Shown: positions 40,768-50,040, counted from the stretch's first letter. The stretch: DNA of 64,000 nucleotides from Akkermansia massiliensis (GCF_018847375.1 NZ_CP072036.1:1550001-1614000), one strand, 5' to 3'. Numbers and translations: made by a program. Notes: generated from the letters alone by a model not told the origin.

Positions 40768-41616
40768 ATGATCAGTTGCAAGGCTCCGTGCAAAGTGAAC
40801 GTTTCCCTCCGCGTTCTGGGTAAGAGGGCGGACGGTTTCCATGAAGTGGATACCGTGATGGTTCCCCTGGAATTGTGCGACGTGCTGGAGTTTTTCCCGG
40901 CGGACGGCCTGGAAATGAGCTGCGACGCCCCGGGAGTTCCGCTGGATGAAAGCAACCTGGTCATGAAGGCGGGCCGGCTGATGGAGCGGGAGCTGGGACG
41001 GCCCATGCCGTGGCATGTGCGCCTGGTCAAGAACGTGCCCCATGGCGCGGGGCTGGGCGGCGGCAGCAGCGACGCCGCGTGCGTGCTGTCCGCCCTGAAT
41101 GAGCTGGAACACGGCGGCCTGTCCCGGAGGCGTCTGGCGGAGCTGGCCGGGGAGATCGGTTCCGATGTGGGATTTTTCATTTATGGAATGGCGTGCCGCT
41201 GCACCGGACGCGGGGAAAAGGTGGAGCCCCTGCCGGAATGGAGGGAATGGCGCCCCCGGATCGTTCTGCTGAAGCCGTCGTTCGGCGTTTCCACGCCGGA
41301 CGCCTACCGCCGCTGGTCCGGTTCAGGGGAATTGCCGGGCATACCGTACGGGGAGCAGCGGGTGGACGGCCATGTGCTGGTCAACGATCTGGAAAGGCCC
41401 GTGTTTGAGAAGCATTTGTTCCTGGCGGAGATGAAGCGATGGCTGCTGGAGAGGCCCGGCGTGCGCGGCGCCATGATGTCCGGCTCCGGCTCCACCATGT
41501 TCGCCGTGGCGGAGGATGAAGAAGCGGCCCGCAAGTTGATGGAGGACGCCGCGCGGGAACTGGACCCCACGCTGTGGATGTGGTCCGGGCTTGTGATGCG
41601 GGAGGGCGCCCGGTAA
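40768..41616 (+). CDS. ispE: 4-diphosphocytidyl-2-C-methyl-D-erythritol kinase (282 aa)
   Basis: A GHMP-type kinase of the MEP isoprenoid pathway, feeding IPP/DMAPP that UppS can use. [24 protein letters not shown] is the standard opening, [17 protein letters not shown] is the ATP-binding GHMP motif near residue 90, and [12 protein letters not shown] is the C-terminal motif. The ATG at 40768 (MISCKAP) is the typical start; the frame is open upstream to 40684. It is divergent from parE with 125 bp between starts. Confidence 0.95.
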   Translation: MISCKAPCKVNVSLRVLGKRADGFHEVDTVMVPLELCDVLEFFPADGLEMSCDAPGVPLDESNLVMKAGRLMERELGRPMPWHVRLVKNVPHGAGLGGGSSDAACVLSALNELEHGGLSRRRLAELAGEIGSDVGFFIYGMACRCTGRGEKVEPLPEWREWRPRIVLLKPSFGVSTPDAYRRWSGSGELPGIPYGEQRVDGHVLVNDLERPVFEKHLFLAEMKRWLLERPGVRGAMMSGSGSTMFAVAEDEEAARKLMEDAARELDPTLWMWSGLVMREGAR

Positions 41617-41679
41617 AAACATGGTTGTGCAGGAGGCCTTGCCTTGACGGCGGGGGATGCATGCCGTTACACTCCGTCC

Positions 41680-42246
41680 ATGATTAAAAGTTTGTTTGCA
41701 GGTGTGATGGTGGCGGCTGTGTGCGCCGTCCAGGCCGGTGAATACGGAGACAGCGCCGTCCAGGCCGCCCGGGAGCTTTCCGGAGCGGTGAAAACGGGGG
41801 ACATGATGTGGATGATTGAGAAGATGTACGCTCCCATGAAGAAGCAGCTTGTTTCTTCCTTCCCGGGAGGGGAGGCCGCCTTCATGAAGACCATGAGGGA
41901 AAAGATGCAGGGAGCCGCCGCCGTGATGAAAGAGCGCGGCATGGTGGTGGAGACGTATGAAATAGGCCAGCCTACGGCGGAACATCTGGTGAAGAATGGA
42001 GACGAGGTGCTGGTGGTGCTCCCCACGCGGATGGTCATTTCCATGAAGCGTCCGGACGGGATGCCTGTAAAGATAGAGAATACAGGCGTTCTGGTGCTGG
42101 TGAAGGATTTGAAGGACAAGGGGCCCTGGACGTTCATTGATGCTTCCAAGATGAATGCGAATGCCCTGCGCTCCATGTTCTATGACCTGCCGGAAAAGGT
42201 GAATCTGCCGCCGGTTTCCTCCCGCCAGCTTCCCGTGGGCCAGTAG
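41680..42246 (+). CDS. Hypothetical secreted protein (188 aa)
   Basis: I do not recognise the family. Residues 1-19 form a signal peptide (MIKSLFAGVMVAAVCAVQA). The mature domain mixes helices and strands (ELSGAVKTGDMMWMIEKMY and VLVVLPTRMVISMKR) and resembles small periplasmic NTF2-like or DUF-type lipid/peptide-binding domains. No catalytic motif is visible. The start at 41680 is preferred because it supplies the signal peptide. It lies 63 bp after ispE and 14 bp before the DinG-type helicase, so it is probably part of the same transcript. Confidence 0.7.
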   Translation: MIKSLFAGVMVAAVCAVQAGEYGDSAVQAARELSGAVKTGDMMWMIEKMYAPMKKQLVSSFPGGEAAFMKTMREKMQGAAAVMKERGMVVETYEIGQPTAEHLVKNGDEVLVVLPTRMVISMKRPDGMPVKIENTGVLVLVKDLKDKGPWTFIDASKMNANALRSMFYDLPEKVNLPPVSSRQLPVGQ

Positions 42247-42260
42247 GGGAGCGTTCCCGT

Positions 42261-44246
42261 ATGAATGGCGCCGGGGCAGATGACGTGGAAGGCGTTAGCG
42301 CCTTTGAGGCTTATGTCCACCGGGCATTTGCCCCGGACGGGTTGTTCTCCCGCGCCAGGGATTTTGAATACCGGGCGGAGCAGCAGAATATGGCCCTGGC
42401 CGTAGCGAGGGCTCTCCAGGTGGACGCCCCGCTGCTGGTGGAGGCCGGAACGGGCGTAGGCAAGTCCCTGGGCTATCTGCTGCCGGCCGTGAAGTTTGCT
42501 CTGGATTTTGACCGGAAAGCGGTCATTTCCACGCATACCATCAATTTGCAGGAGCAGTTGTTCAACAAGGATATTCCGCTGCTGCGCGCCGCCCTGGGGA
42601 TTGATTTTTCCGCCGCCCTGCTGAAAGGCAGGCAGAATTACCTGTGCCATACCCGCCTGCGGCGCGCGCTGGCCCAGATGGATTCCCTGTTTACGCAGGG
42701 GGAAGCCGCGGAGCTGACGCGGATTCAGGACTGGGCGCTGAGAACGCAGGACGGCACCCTGAGCGACATGGCGTTCCGTCCGTCTCCCAAGGTATGGGCC
42801 ATGGTGTGCAGTGAACCGCATGCGTGCAGCATGCGCCATTGCGGCCCCTCCTGTCCGTACCAAGTGGCCCGCAAGAGGGTGCTGGAGGCCAAGGTGGTGG
42901 TGCTGAACCATACCCTGTTTTTCGGCCTGATGGCCCAGGCGGAGGATTCCGAGGAGGCGGGGTTCGTTTTTCCCGGGGATTTCGTGGTTCTGGACGAGGC
43001 CCACATGATTGAGAACATCGCCGCCCGGCAGCTGGGCGTGCAGCTCTCGGAACCGCATCTCAATTATGAACTGCTGCGGATGTTCAATCCGCGCACGCAC
43101 AAGGGCCTGCTGAAACCGCTGAACAATCCGGCCCTGTTCCAGCGGGTGCAGGACGTGATTGACGCTTCAGGCCTGTTTTTCCAGAATGCGCGGGATGACC
43201 TGGGATTTGCGGGCTCCGGCAAGATTGTCCGCATTTTCCAGCCGGAATGGTCCCAGGACATTCTTTCCCTGCCTCTGGCGGAATTGATCGGAGAATTGAA
43301 GAGGGAGGGCGCGAAGCAGGAGGAAAACGTGGCCGTGAAGGACGAGCTGGCGGACATGGCCGCCCGCATGGAGGAGGCGCAGGCCTCCCTGAAGGTGCTG
43401 ATGGACATGACGGAGGAGGGGCACGTGTACTGGGCGGAGCGGTCCGGTCCGGAGGGAAGGAACATGAGCGTGTGCTCCGCCCCCGTGGAGGTGGGCGATA
43501 TCCTGAGGGAGCGCCTGTTTTCCGCCGGGCGTTCCGCCATTCTGACCTCCGCTACGCTGGGGACGGGGGATGCGGACATGGGCTACTTTGCGGGGCGCGT
43601 GGGTGCGGAAAGCGTCCGGAAGCTCCAGATAGGCAGTCCGTTCAATTACCGGGAGCAGATGAGGCTGATCGTGGCCCGCTCCATGCCGGAGCCGGACCAG
43701 CCGGAGTATGCGGAAGTGCTGCCGGAGTGGATTAAAAGGTATCTGGCGGAATCCCGCGGCAGGGCCTTCGTGCTGTTCACCAGCTACCGGCTGATGGTGC
43801 AGGTGGCGGAAAAGGTGCGCCCGTTCTGTGAGGAACAGGGATGGACCTTGTACGTGCAGGGGCAGGACATGCAGCGGCATGCCATGCTGGAGGCGTTCCG
43901 GAAGGATGTGAACAGCGTGCTCTTCGGCACGGACAGTTTCTGGACCGGGGTGGACGTGCCCGGGGAGGCCCTTTCCAACGTGATCGTGACGCGCCTGCCG
44001 TTTGAGGTGCCGGACCACCCGCTGGTGGAGTCCCGCTTTGAGAGCATCAGGGCGCGCGGGGGAAACCCGTTTTACGAGTATTCCGTGCCCGTAGCCATTC
44101 TGAAGCTGCGGCAGGGGGTGGGGCGGCTGATCCGCACCAGGAGCGATTCCGGCATGGTGGTGATTCTGGACCCCCGCGTAGCCACCAAGAGGTACGGGGC
44201 GCGGTTCATCAAGTCCCTGCCGGATGCCCGTCTGGAGTTTGTGTAA
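42261..44246 (+). CDS. DinG-type ATP-dependent DNA helicase, XPD-like (661 aa)
   Basis: A superfamily 2 5'-3' helicase. VEAGTGVGKSLGYLLPAV is Walker A near residue 60, and VVLDEAHMIE is the DEAH box near residue 240. Four cysteines (one in YLCHTR and three in CSEPHACSMRHCGPSCPY, near residues 130-195) form a likely Fe-S cluster as in XPD/DinG. SFWTGVDVPGEALSNVIVTRLPFEVP and 'RQGVGRLIRTRSDSG' are the C-terminal helicase motifs. The role is probably clearing R-loops or repairing damage (family knowledge). It ends 14 bp before convergent cbiO. Confidence 0.93.
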   Translation: MNGAGADDVEGVSAFEAYVHRAFAPDGLFSRARDFEYRAEQQNMALAVARALQVDAPLLVEAGTGVGKSLGYLLPAVKFALDFDRKAVISTHTINLQEQLFNKDIPLLRAALGIDFSAALLKGRQNYLCHTRLRRALAQMDSLFTQGEAAELTRIQDWALRTQDGTLSDMAFRPSPKVWAMVCSEPHACSMRHCGPSCPYQVARKRVLEAKVVVLNHTLFFGLMAQAEDSEEAGFVFPGDFVVLDEAHMIENIAARQLGVQLSEPHLNYELLRMFNPRTHKGLLKPLNNPALFQRVQDVIDASGLFFQNARDDLGFAGSGKIVRIFQPEWSQDILSLPLAELIGELKREGAKQEENVAVKDELADMAARMEEAQASLKVLMDMTEEGHVYWAERSGPEGRNMSVCSAPVEVGDILRERLFSAGRSAILTSATLGTGDADMGYFAGRVGAESVRKLQIGSPFNYREQMRLIVARSMPEPDQPEYAEVLPEWIKRYLAESRGRAFVLFTSYRLMVQVAEKVRPFCEEQGWTLYVQGQDMQRHAMLEAFRKDVNSVLFGTDSFWTGVDVPGEALSNVIVTRLPFEVPDHPLVESRFESIRARGGNPFYEYSVPVAILKLRQGVGRLIRTRSDSGMVVILDPRVATKRYGARFIKSLPDARLEFV

Positions 44247-44263
44247 GGAGTTTTTCCTCCTTA
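44244..44263. terminator. Small bidirectional hairpin between dinG-like and cbiO genes
   Basis: TAAGGAG (44244-44250) pairs with CTCCTTA (44257-44263), loop TTTTTC, spanning the two convergent stops. Short stem, so modest confidence. Confidence 0.4.
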
Positions 44264-45031
44264 AAATTGGCCGGAGTTCTCCCTCTCCCTGCCGTACTGC
44301 ATCAGGCGGTAGCTGAGGGGTTGTTCCAGGCGCGCTTCTTCCAGCAAAGCGCAGTCGGCGAAAATGTCCGGAACGGGCGCGTCCGCCAGAATGGAGCCAT
44401 CCTTCATCACGATGCAGCGGGTGCACAGGTCCATGACCATGTCCAGGTCATGGGTGGCGATGATTTTGGTATGGGAGAATTGGAGCAGGAGGCTGATGAG
44501 GGTGCGGCGGGAGGCCGGGTCCAGGTTCGCGCTGGGTTCGTCCAGAACCAGGATGTCCGGGGTCATGGAGAGGACAGTGGCGATGGAGACGGCGCGTTTT
44601 TCCCCGCCGGAAAGGTGGTGGGTCATCTTGTCCGCCAGGGTTTCCGCATGGACGTCCCGCAGAGCCTGCCGCACGCGGCGGCTGACTTCTTCCGGAGGGA
44701 GGCCCATGTTGAGCGGGCCGAAGGCCACGTCCTCCCGGACAGTAGGCATGAAAAGCTGGTCGTCCGCCTGCTGGAATACCATTCCCACGCTTTCCCGGAC
44801 GCGGGCGACGGTTTTGGGCGTGACGGGGATGTCCCCTACCCGCACCTGTCCGGAGGAGGGCTCCAGCAGGCCGTTGAGGTGCAGGAGCAGGGTGGATTTT
44901 CCCGCTCCGTTCCCGCCCACGACGGCAACGGATTCCCCGTGGGTGATGCGCAGGGAGACGCGGTTCAGCGCCGGAGGAGAATCCGGGTAGCTGAAGCACA
45001 GGTCGATGGTTTCTACAAGGTGGTGGCTCAT
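44261..45031 (-). CDS. cbiO: Cobalt/nickel ECF transporter ATPase CbiO (256 aa)
   Basis: The ATP-binding component of a cobalt/nickel energy-coupling-factor importer. Walker A GGNGAGKSTLLLHLNG near residue 36, Q-loop 'FQQADDQLFMPTV', signature LSGGEKRAVSIA and Walker B ILVLDEPSANLD are complete; the QADDQLF sequence is typical of CbiO/EcfA. The ATG at 45031 overlaps the cbiQ stop by 4 bases (ATGA), so the pair is translationally coupled. An in-frame start at 45052 is less likely. Confidence 0.94.
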   Translation of the reverse strand: MSHHLVETIDLCFSYPDSPPALNRVSLRITHGESVAVVGGNGAGKSTLLLHLNGLLEPSSGQVRVGDIPVTPKTVARVRESVGMVFQQADDQLFMPTVREDVAFGPLNMGLPPEEVSRRVRQALRDVHAETLADKMTHHLSGGEKRAVSIATVLSMTPDILVLDEPSANLDPASRRTLISLLLQFSHTKIIATHDLDMVMDLCTRCIVMKDGSILADAPVPDIFADCALLEEARLEQPLSYRLMQYGRERENSGQF

Positions 45032-45840
45032 GAGAGGAGGCTGCGGGCGCACTGGCCCGCCAGCATGGTGACGTTAAAGCAGCGGAACAGGATGACGAGG
45101 GCGCAGAAGAGAATGCCGCCCGCCACGCCGCGCATGGTGATGACGCCGGGGGCGCTGACGAATTCAGGGTCTTCCCCTCCCCGGCACAGGACGGCCTGGT
45201 AAATGCGTTCCGCGCGCCCGAAGGTGCGCAGCAGGAGCTGGCCGGTCATGGCCCCCCAGGTGGAAAGGGGGACGGACCCGGAGCCTCCCCGCCGGGAGCG
45301 GAACGCCATCAGCATGTTCTGGAATTCATCCATCAGGATGAAGGCGTACCGGTACAGGAAGGCCAGGAGCGTGATCAGGATGCGCGGCGCGCCGAGCTGC
45401 CTCAGGCCCCGGCAGAGCGGAGCGAAGCCCGTGGAGGCCAGCAGCGTGAAGGCTCCCAGGATGGTGAGCATGCACCGCAGGATGATGGAGATGAAGGAGA
45501 TGATGCCCTGTGTGACGGGAATGCCGAACCATTCTCCCGCCGGCGTCCTGTCCACCAGCGGATTGAAGATGCCGATCATGACGGCGACGGGCAGCAGCCA
45601 CAGGGTGCGCTTCAGCAGGTAGCCCAGGGGGAGCCCCGCCATGCGGATGACGCAGACCGGGAACAGGAAGAAGGGCAGCAGCCCCGTGATTTCCTGCGGC
45701 GGCCAGGAGAGCACGCAGATTTGAAAGACGAGGAAGGCCCCTATTTTAATACGGGCGTCCAGACGGTGGAATCCGGTGTTTCCGCAGGAAAACCGGTCCA
45801 TCTGGCGGAATTGCCGCGCGGCGTCCGTGAACAGGGGCAT
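45028..45840 (-). CDS. cbiQ: Cobalt/nickel ECF transporter transmembrane protein CbiQ (270 aa)
   Basis: The T component that couples CbiO to CbiM. It has about five hydrophobic segments, and the conserved helical region near residues 160-205 has the AFLYRYAFILMDEFQNMLMAF pattern with a following Arg-rich 'RSRRGG', typical of the CbiQ coupling helices. It sits between cbiM (6 bp upstream) and cbiO (overlapping), the usual MQO order. Confidence 0.92.
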   Translation of the reverse strand: MPLFTDAARQFRQMDRFSCGNTGFHRLDARIKIGAFLVFQICVLSWPPQEITGLLPFFLFPVCVIRMAGLPLGYLLKRTLWLLPVAVMIGIFNPLVDRTPAGEWFGIPVTQGIISFISIILRCMLTILGAFTLLASTGFAPLCRGLRQLGAPRILITLLAFLYRYAFILMDEFQNMLMAFRSRRGGSGSVPLSTWGAMTGQLLLRTFGRAERIYQAVLCRGGEDPEFVSAPGVITMRGVAGGILFCALVILFRCFNVTMLAGQCARSLLS

Positions 45841-45846
45841 GGGGGG

Positions 45847-46893
45847 TCAGCGGGGGCAGTGGCTGTGCGGTTTTCTGCCGAACAGGTAGCCGGCCGCAAA
45901 GACCAGGGCGGCAATGATGACGCTCCCCAGCACGCCGGCCAGGCTGGTTTCAGGGTTGACGATGGAGGAGGCTCCCTCCGTCTCTCCGGAGGAGGCTGTT
46001 TCCTCCGCGGCGGGGAGGGCGTAGTCCGGCATGATGGCGGTGGATGCCTGTACGGATTCCAGGCTGCGGTGGAGGGAGGAAGGCTCCGCCAGGCTGGTTT
46101 CTTCCGACCCGGTGACGCCGGCCACGGACCATTCCAGGCCGTCCGGGTAGGCGGAGGCGAACCAGGAAAGGGCCGCCCCGCAGAGCAGGGCCGTTACCGC
46201 AAAGATGCCCAGAACGGTGAAGGAGGCTTTTTTGACGGGGCCGGTTTCCAGATCAGCCGGGCGCAGCAGGGAGGGCTGGGCCCGACTGATAAAGATGACG
46301 ATGGCCGCCGTGGCGAGTCCTTCCACCACGCCGATGGCCAGATGGATGGGAAGCATCAGTTCCACGAACTGGGCGAAGGGCAGCGCGGAGATGCCGGAGG
46401 CCGTCGTTTCCAGCACGACGGAGAAGGCCCCCAGCTGGAGCCCGATGACGGCGGCGGTGATGCTGGCCAGCGTGATTCGGCCCGTGCCGGGGTTTTTCCC
46501 GGCCAGGGGCCTGTAAATGAAGGGGTAGGCTACCAGGCAGGAGAAGAAGCCCATGTTGAAGATGTTGCAGCCCAGGGCCAGCAGCCCTCCGTCCGCAAAG
46601 AAAAGCGCCTGCACCGCCAGGATGGCCGCCATGACCAGGAAGCCCGCATACGGCCCCAGCAGGACCGCCAGGATGAGGCCGCCGCCCAGATGGCCGCTGG
46701 ACCCGGTGCCCGGAATGGTGAAGTTCAGCATCTGGCAGGCGAAGATGAAGGCTCCCAGAACGCCCATGAGCGGGACGAGCCGCACTTCCTTTTCCTGCCT
46801 GACCTTGCGCGCGCAGAGCGCCGTGATCGCGGCGGAAGCCGCCCACATGGTGCAGCCTACCGCCGGTGAAATGAAGCCGTCCGCCATATGCAT
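45847..46893 (-). CDS. cbiM: Cobalt/nickel ECF transporter CbiM with fused C-terminal PDGLE domain (348 aa)
   Basis: The substrate-binding S component. The N-terminal MHMADGFISPAVGCTMW is the metal-binding signature (His-Met-Ala-Asp), and the CbiM core with ACQMLNFTIPGTGSSGHLGGG runs to about residue 205. The C-terminal 130 residues are a separate PDGLE domain (SAYPDGLEWSVAGVTG) with two membrane segments, replacing a separate CbiN/NikN. It is therefore a CbiM-N type fusion like NikMN. Whether Co2+ or Ni2+ is carried cannot be decided from sequence. It is first in the cbiMQO operon. Confidence 0.92.
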   Translation of the reverse strand: MHMADGFISPAVGCTMWAASAAITALCARKVRQEKEVRLVPLMGVLGAFIFACQMLNFTIPGTGSSGHLGGGLILAVLLGPYAGFLVMAAILAVQALFFADGGLLALGCNIFNMGFFSCLVAYPFIYRPLAGKNPGTGRITLASITAAVIGLQLGAFSVVLETTASGISALPFAQFVELMLPIHLAIGVVEGLATAAIVIFISRAQPSLLRPADLETGPVKKASFTVLGIFAVTALLCGAALSWFASAYPDGLEWSVAGVTGSEETSLAEPSSLHRSLESVQASTAIMPDYALPAAEETASSGETEGASSIVNPETSLAGVLGSVIIAALVFAAGYLFGRKPHSHCPR

Positions 46894-47232
46894 GATGTTT
46901 GTGTCTTTCTATTGGATGAAGTGAAGTATTGGTAAGAGCCCCGGACCGGGCAGATTGGCGCCACTTTAGCACAAACACCGCAAAGCCGAAGAAGGAAATG
47001 CGGCAACGGGTATAAGTATTTTTCCCGCGCCGCGCGGCCTTGCTCCCTGCGCGGGTCCGGTGGACCGTGTTCCCCGGCAATAGCGCCTTTCCGGGGGAGG
47101 GGGAGCGCGTTTTCTCCGAGTGTATTCGGCGGGAATTTGGCTGCCGCGCCGTGCCGCCCAGGCGTGCCGCGCGGCGGATGTGGACGGATTGGGCGTGATG
47201 CAGACGGGGAAGCGGTTTGCTAGACGGAACCC
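46894..47232. other. Intergenic region between divergent cbiM and the 94-aa gene
   Basis: About 340 bp. The cbiM-proximal part is AT-richer and the rest is GC-rich with small inverted stretches (for example GTCCGGTGGAC). I looked for a cobalamin riboswitch or NikR-type operator and saw neither. No gene is evident. Confidence 0.4.
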
Positions 47233-47517
47233 ATGATGAATTTTTCCATAGCTAAGTGCTTGTTTTCCATAGGCGGGTGCACGACGATCCTGGGCAATAT
47301 TTCCGCAGATACGGCCGTATCTTCCGCTGGAGCCATCGGCGGCCTGGGCGTTCTGACGATTGCCGTGAATTATACGCTGAACCTGCTCAAGAAGAAGGAT
47401 GAGCAGTTGATGGCGAAGGACGCCCGCATTGAGGCCCTGATGGACCGCCTGATTGACAAATGCCCGAATTGCGAGCTGGCGAAAGCGGCCAACAAGTCCC
47501 TTCTGGAGGATGAATAG
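47233..47517 (+). CDS. Small membrane coiled-coil protein (94 aa)
   Basis: I do not recognise the family. Residues 25-50 are one hydrophobic segment (AGAIGGLGVLTIAVNYTLNL) and 53-75 are a charged coiled coil (KKKDEQLMAKDARIEALMDRL). A CPNC pair and an acidic end follow. The layout resembles small phage-type membrane proteins near holins, but no other phage gene is nearby. The start is one of two adjacent ATGs, 47233 and 47236. Confidence 0.6.
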   Translation: MMNFSIAKCLFSIGGCTTILGNISADTAVSSAGAIGGLGVLTIAVNYTLNLLKKKDEQLMAKDARIEALMDRLIDKCPNCELAKAANKSLLEDE

Positions 47518-47535
47518 CGGAAGGCGGCGGGATGC

Positions 47536-47901
47536 TTACCTTCCGGCCGCGACCGGCGTGCGGGTGTAGGCCTCCCGGTTTCCGTCCCTGTTTAGAATCA
47601 GCGTAGTTCTGCTGAGTCTGTCAATGGTGGAGGTTGTGGTGAAGAGGGAGGAGTTCCCGTTGCCTATGCTTTTCCCCGTCAGGGTCAGGCGCTTGCCGTC
47701 CAGTTGCCAGCTCCGGTAGAGAAGCGTGCGCATGTTGATGGATCTCGCCCTGCCGTCCGGCAGGAGCTGCATTCCCTGCACGTGCCCCGGCTGTCCGGGG
47801 ACGGGCTGGGTCCAGGAGCCGGAAAGGCTGGACGGAGTGGGCTGCATGGAGCAGGAGGCCGCCGCCAGTGAGAGGGCCGGAAGAAGGAGGAAAAGGCGCA
47901 T
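47536..47901 (-). CDS. Small lipoprotein with lipocalin-like fold (121 aa)
   Basis: The N-terminus (FLLLPALSLAAASC) has a lipobox ending in AASC, so Cys17 would be acylated. The remainder is a short beta-rich domain (GSWTQPVPGQPGHVQGMQLLPDG and RSWQLDGKRLTLTGKS), which resembles the lipocalin-like domains found in Bacteroidetes lipoproteins. Function is unknown. It lies 12 bp after argB on the same strand. Confidence 0.7.
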   Translation of the reverse strand: MRLFLLLPALSLAAASCSMQPTPSSLSGSWTQPVPGQPGHVQGMQLLPDGRARSINMRTLLYRSWQLDGKRLTLTGKSIGNGNSSLFTTTSTIDRLSRTTLILNRDGNREAYTRTPVAAGR

Positions 47902-47913
47902 GGCGGCGGGTGG

Positions 47914-48816
47914 TCAGCGCTGTTCCCTGATGACTTCCGTACCGATGCCGTCCGGAGTGAAGATTTCCAGCAGCAGGGTGTGGGGCAGGCGTCCGTCAAT
48001 GAAGTGCACCTTGCGCACGCCCGCGTTCAGGGCGTCAATGGCGGAGTGGATTTTGGGAATCATGCCGCCGGAAACGGTGCCGTCTTCAATGAGGTCCAGG
48101 GCTTCCGTGCGCGTGACGGATTTGATGAGGGTGGACGGGTCCGCGGGGTCCTTCATGATGCCGGGAACGTCGGAAATGTAGATAAGCTTGACCGGCTTGA
48201 GCTCCTTGGCAAGGGCCGCCGCCGCCAAGTCCGCGTTCACGTTGAGCGGCTTGTGGGTGCCCAGCTCTTTCGCCAGGGGGGAGACGATGGGGGTGATCTG
48301 GAGTTCCAGCGCTTCCGTGATGCGGTCCGTCAGGCAGCCGATGACGTTGCCCACTTCCCCGATGTCCACGGGGTTGCCCTGTTCGTCCTTCTCCTGGATG
48401 CGTTCCCCCACGAAGATTTCCGTGCCGGGAATGCCTACGCCCTTGCCTCCGTAGTCGCGGAACATCTGGACGAGGCCGGGATTGATGGTTCCGGAGAGGG
48501 TGCGTTCCACGATGGAAATGGCTTCCGGCGTCGTGACGCGCAGACCGTTGATGAAGCGGGCCTCCAGCCCGGCTTCCGCCATGGCCTTGGAGATGGCCTT
48601 GCCGCCGCCGTGGACGATCACGGGGTTGAAGCCCAGGACTTCCAGCAGAACGATGTCGCGCATGAGCTTCTTGACCAGGCGGGCGTCGTCCATGGCGCTG
48701 CCGCCGAATTTGATGAGGAATGTCTTGTCCCGGTAGGCCTGGAGGTAGGGGAGGGCGCCGACAATGACGGAGGCCTGTTCAATCAGGCGGGTGATTTTGG
48801 AGTCCATATCAATCAT
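47914..48816 (-). CDS. argB: Acetylglutamate kinase (301 aa)
   Basis: Phosphorylates N-acetylglutamate in arginine synthesis. TFLIKFGGSAMDD is the nucleotide-binding opening, PVIVHGGGKAISKAMAEAGL and GLRVTTPEAISIVERTL bind substrate, and NVNADLAAAALAKEL with GGMIPKI is the C-terminal signature. Length is normal. Start codons at 48816 (MIDMDSK) and 48807 (MDSK) are both reasonable; 48876 is less likely. It follows corA by 56 bp and precedes a small lipoprotein gene. Confidence 0.96.
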   Translation of the reverse strand: MIDMDSKITRLIEQASVIVGALPYLQAYRDKTFLIKFGGSAMDDARLVKKLMRDIVLLEVLGFNPVIVHGGGKAISKAMAEAGLEARFINGLRVTTPEAISIVERTLSGTINPGLVQMFRDYGGKGVGIPGTEIFVGERIQEKDEQGNPVDIGEVGNVIGCLTDRITEALELQITPIVSPLAKELGTHKPLNVNADLAAAALAKELKPVKLIYISDVPGIMKDPADPSTLIKSVTRTEALDLIEDGTVSGGMIPKIHSAIDALNAGVRKVHFIDGRLPHTLLLEIFTPDGIGTEVIREQR

Positions 48817-48872
48817 GAAACGGTAGGAGTGGTTGACAAAAAGAGAGGGAGGGAGTCCGTGGCAGGGGCCGT

Positions 48873-49865
48873 TCAAAGCAGGCGCCTGCTCCTGAAATAA
48901 ACCAGGGGAAGAATGATGGAAACGAGCATGACGACCAGGGAGATGTAATAGCCGTATTCGTTTTCCAGGCCGGGCATGTGGGAGAAGTTCATTCCGTAGA
49001 TGCTGGCGATGAGGGTGGGGGGCATGAAGACCACGGCCGCCACGGTGAAGATTTTGACGATTTCGTTCTGCTCGATGTTGATGAGGCCCAGAACGGCGTC
49101 CAGCATGAAGTTCACGTTGCTGGAAAGAAAGTTGGCGTATTCCGAGAGGGACGTGACGTCGCGGCTCAGGGGGCGCAGCTTGATGTACAGGGTGGAGTTG
49201 GTGTCGTCCAGGGCCTCTTCATTGCTGGCGTACGTGAGCAGGCGCAGAAGGTTGACCAGGCAGTCCCGCTGGCGGGTGAGCAGGTCCCCCACGCGGCCCA
49301 GGTCCTGGAGCGTGAGGCGCAGGGCGCTGGAGACGGGCACGCGCTTGCTGGCCTTGCCTTCCGGCTCGTCCCTGCGGAAGATGTTTTTGGAAAGGCGGTC
49401 CAGTTCCGCGCCGAAGCGTTCCAGGACGTCCGCCTGGCGGTCCACGATGGTTTCCAGCAGTCCGGTGAAAACCTGGTCCCGGCTGATCTGCTTCTGGCGC
49501 AGGAGCTGGTGGGAGAAGACGCGGAAGGAATAGGAGTCCGAATGGCGGATGGTGATGATCTTGGCCCCCATGAGGACGAAGGTGATTTCCGACAGGGAGG
49601 GGGATTCCGTATCCACGCGGCTGAGGACCGTGGTGGTCATGAAGCGGGCGCCGTCTTCCGTGTACAGGCGGCTGGTGGCCTCAATTTCCCTCATCTCGTC
49701 GTAGGTGGGCATCTCCAGCCCGCAGAGGCGTTCCACAAACTTGATTTCCGCCGGTTCAGGGGTAAGGAGGTCAATCCAGAAGACGGAGTCCAAGTTCTGT
49801 TCAGCCGCATCCACCTGGGTGGTGCGCTCAATGCCTTCCGGGGTTTGACGATAGAGTCGAATCAT
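48873..49865 (-). CDS. corA: CorA family magnesium/cobalt transporter (330 aa)
   Basis: A pentameric Mg2+ (and Co2+/Ni2+) channel. The cytoplasmic alpha/beta N-terminal domain is followed by a long stalk helix and two C-terminal membrane segments with the diagnostic YGMNFSHMPGLENEYGYY (GMN motif). Length (330) is typical. The ATG at 49865 (MIRLYRQTPEG) is preferred; the in-frame extension to 50147 is Arg/Lys-rich, unlike CorA, and runs through the rplI terminator into rplI. argB follows. Confidence 0.95.
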   Translation of the reverse strand: MIRLYRQTPEGIERTTQVDAAEQNLDSVFWIDLLTPEPAEIKFVERLCGLEMPTYDEMREIEATSRLYTEDGARFMTTTVLSRVDTESPSLSEITFVLMGAKIITIRHSDSYSFRVFSHQLLRQKQISRDQVFTGLLETIVDRQADVLERFGAELDRLSKNIFRRDEPEGKASKRVPVSSALRLTLQDLGRVGDLLTRQRDCLVNLLRLLTYASNEEALDDTNSTLYIKLRPLSRDVTSLSEYANFLSSNVNFMLDAVLGLINIEQNEIVKIFTVAAVVFMPPTLIASIYGMNFSHMPGLENEYGYYISLVVMLVSIILPLVYFRSRRLL

Positions 49866-49980
49866 GCCGTTGATTTCGGTGGGGGGATGGAACGATGCCG
49901 TGCATGATGTCGAGTGACACCCAACGCGGGCATGATGCCTTGTTTGTACAGGGAAGGGAAGTAAAAAGGGTGACAAAAAG

Positions 49981-50011
49981 AGGCCCGGTTCCCAAGGTGG
50001 GAACCGGGCCT
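49981..50011 (-). terminator. Terminator of rplI
   Basis: A 13-bp perfect stem (49981-49993 with 49999-50011, loop AAGGT) ends 30 bp after the rplI stop on the minus strand, followed on that strand by a CTTTTT run. Confidence 0.85.
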
Positions 50012-50040
50012 GCCGGAAAAAAGAAAGGGATGCGCGCCGC

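Noticed and set aside
46894..47232. Cobalamin riboswitch or NikR operator upstream of cbiM
   Set aside because: No B12-box or NikR half-site was visible by eye; an Rfam search would be needed to exclude it.
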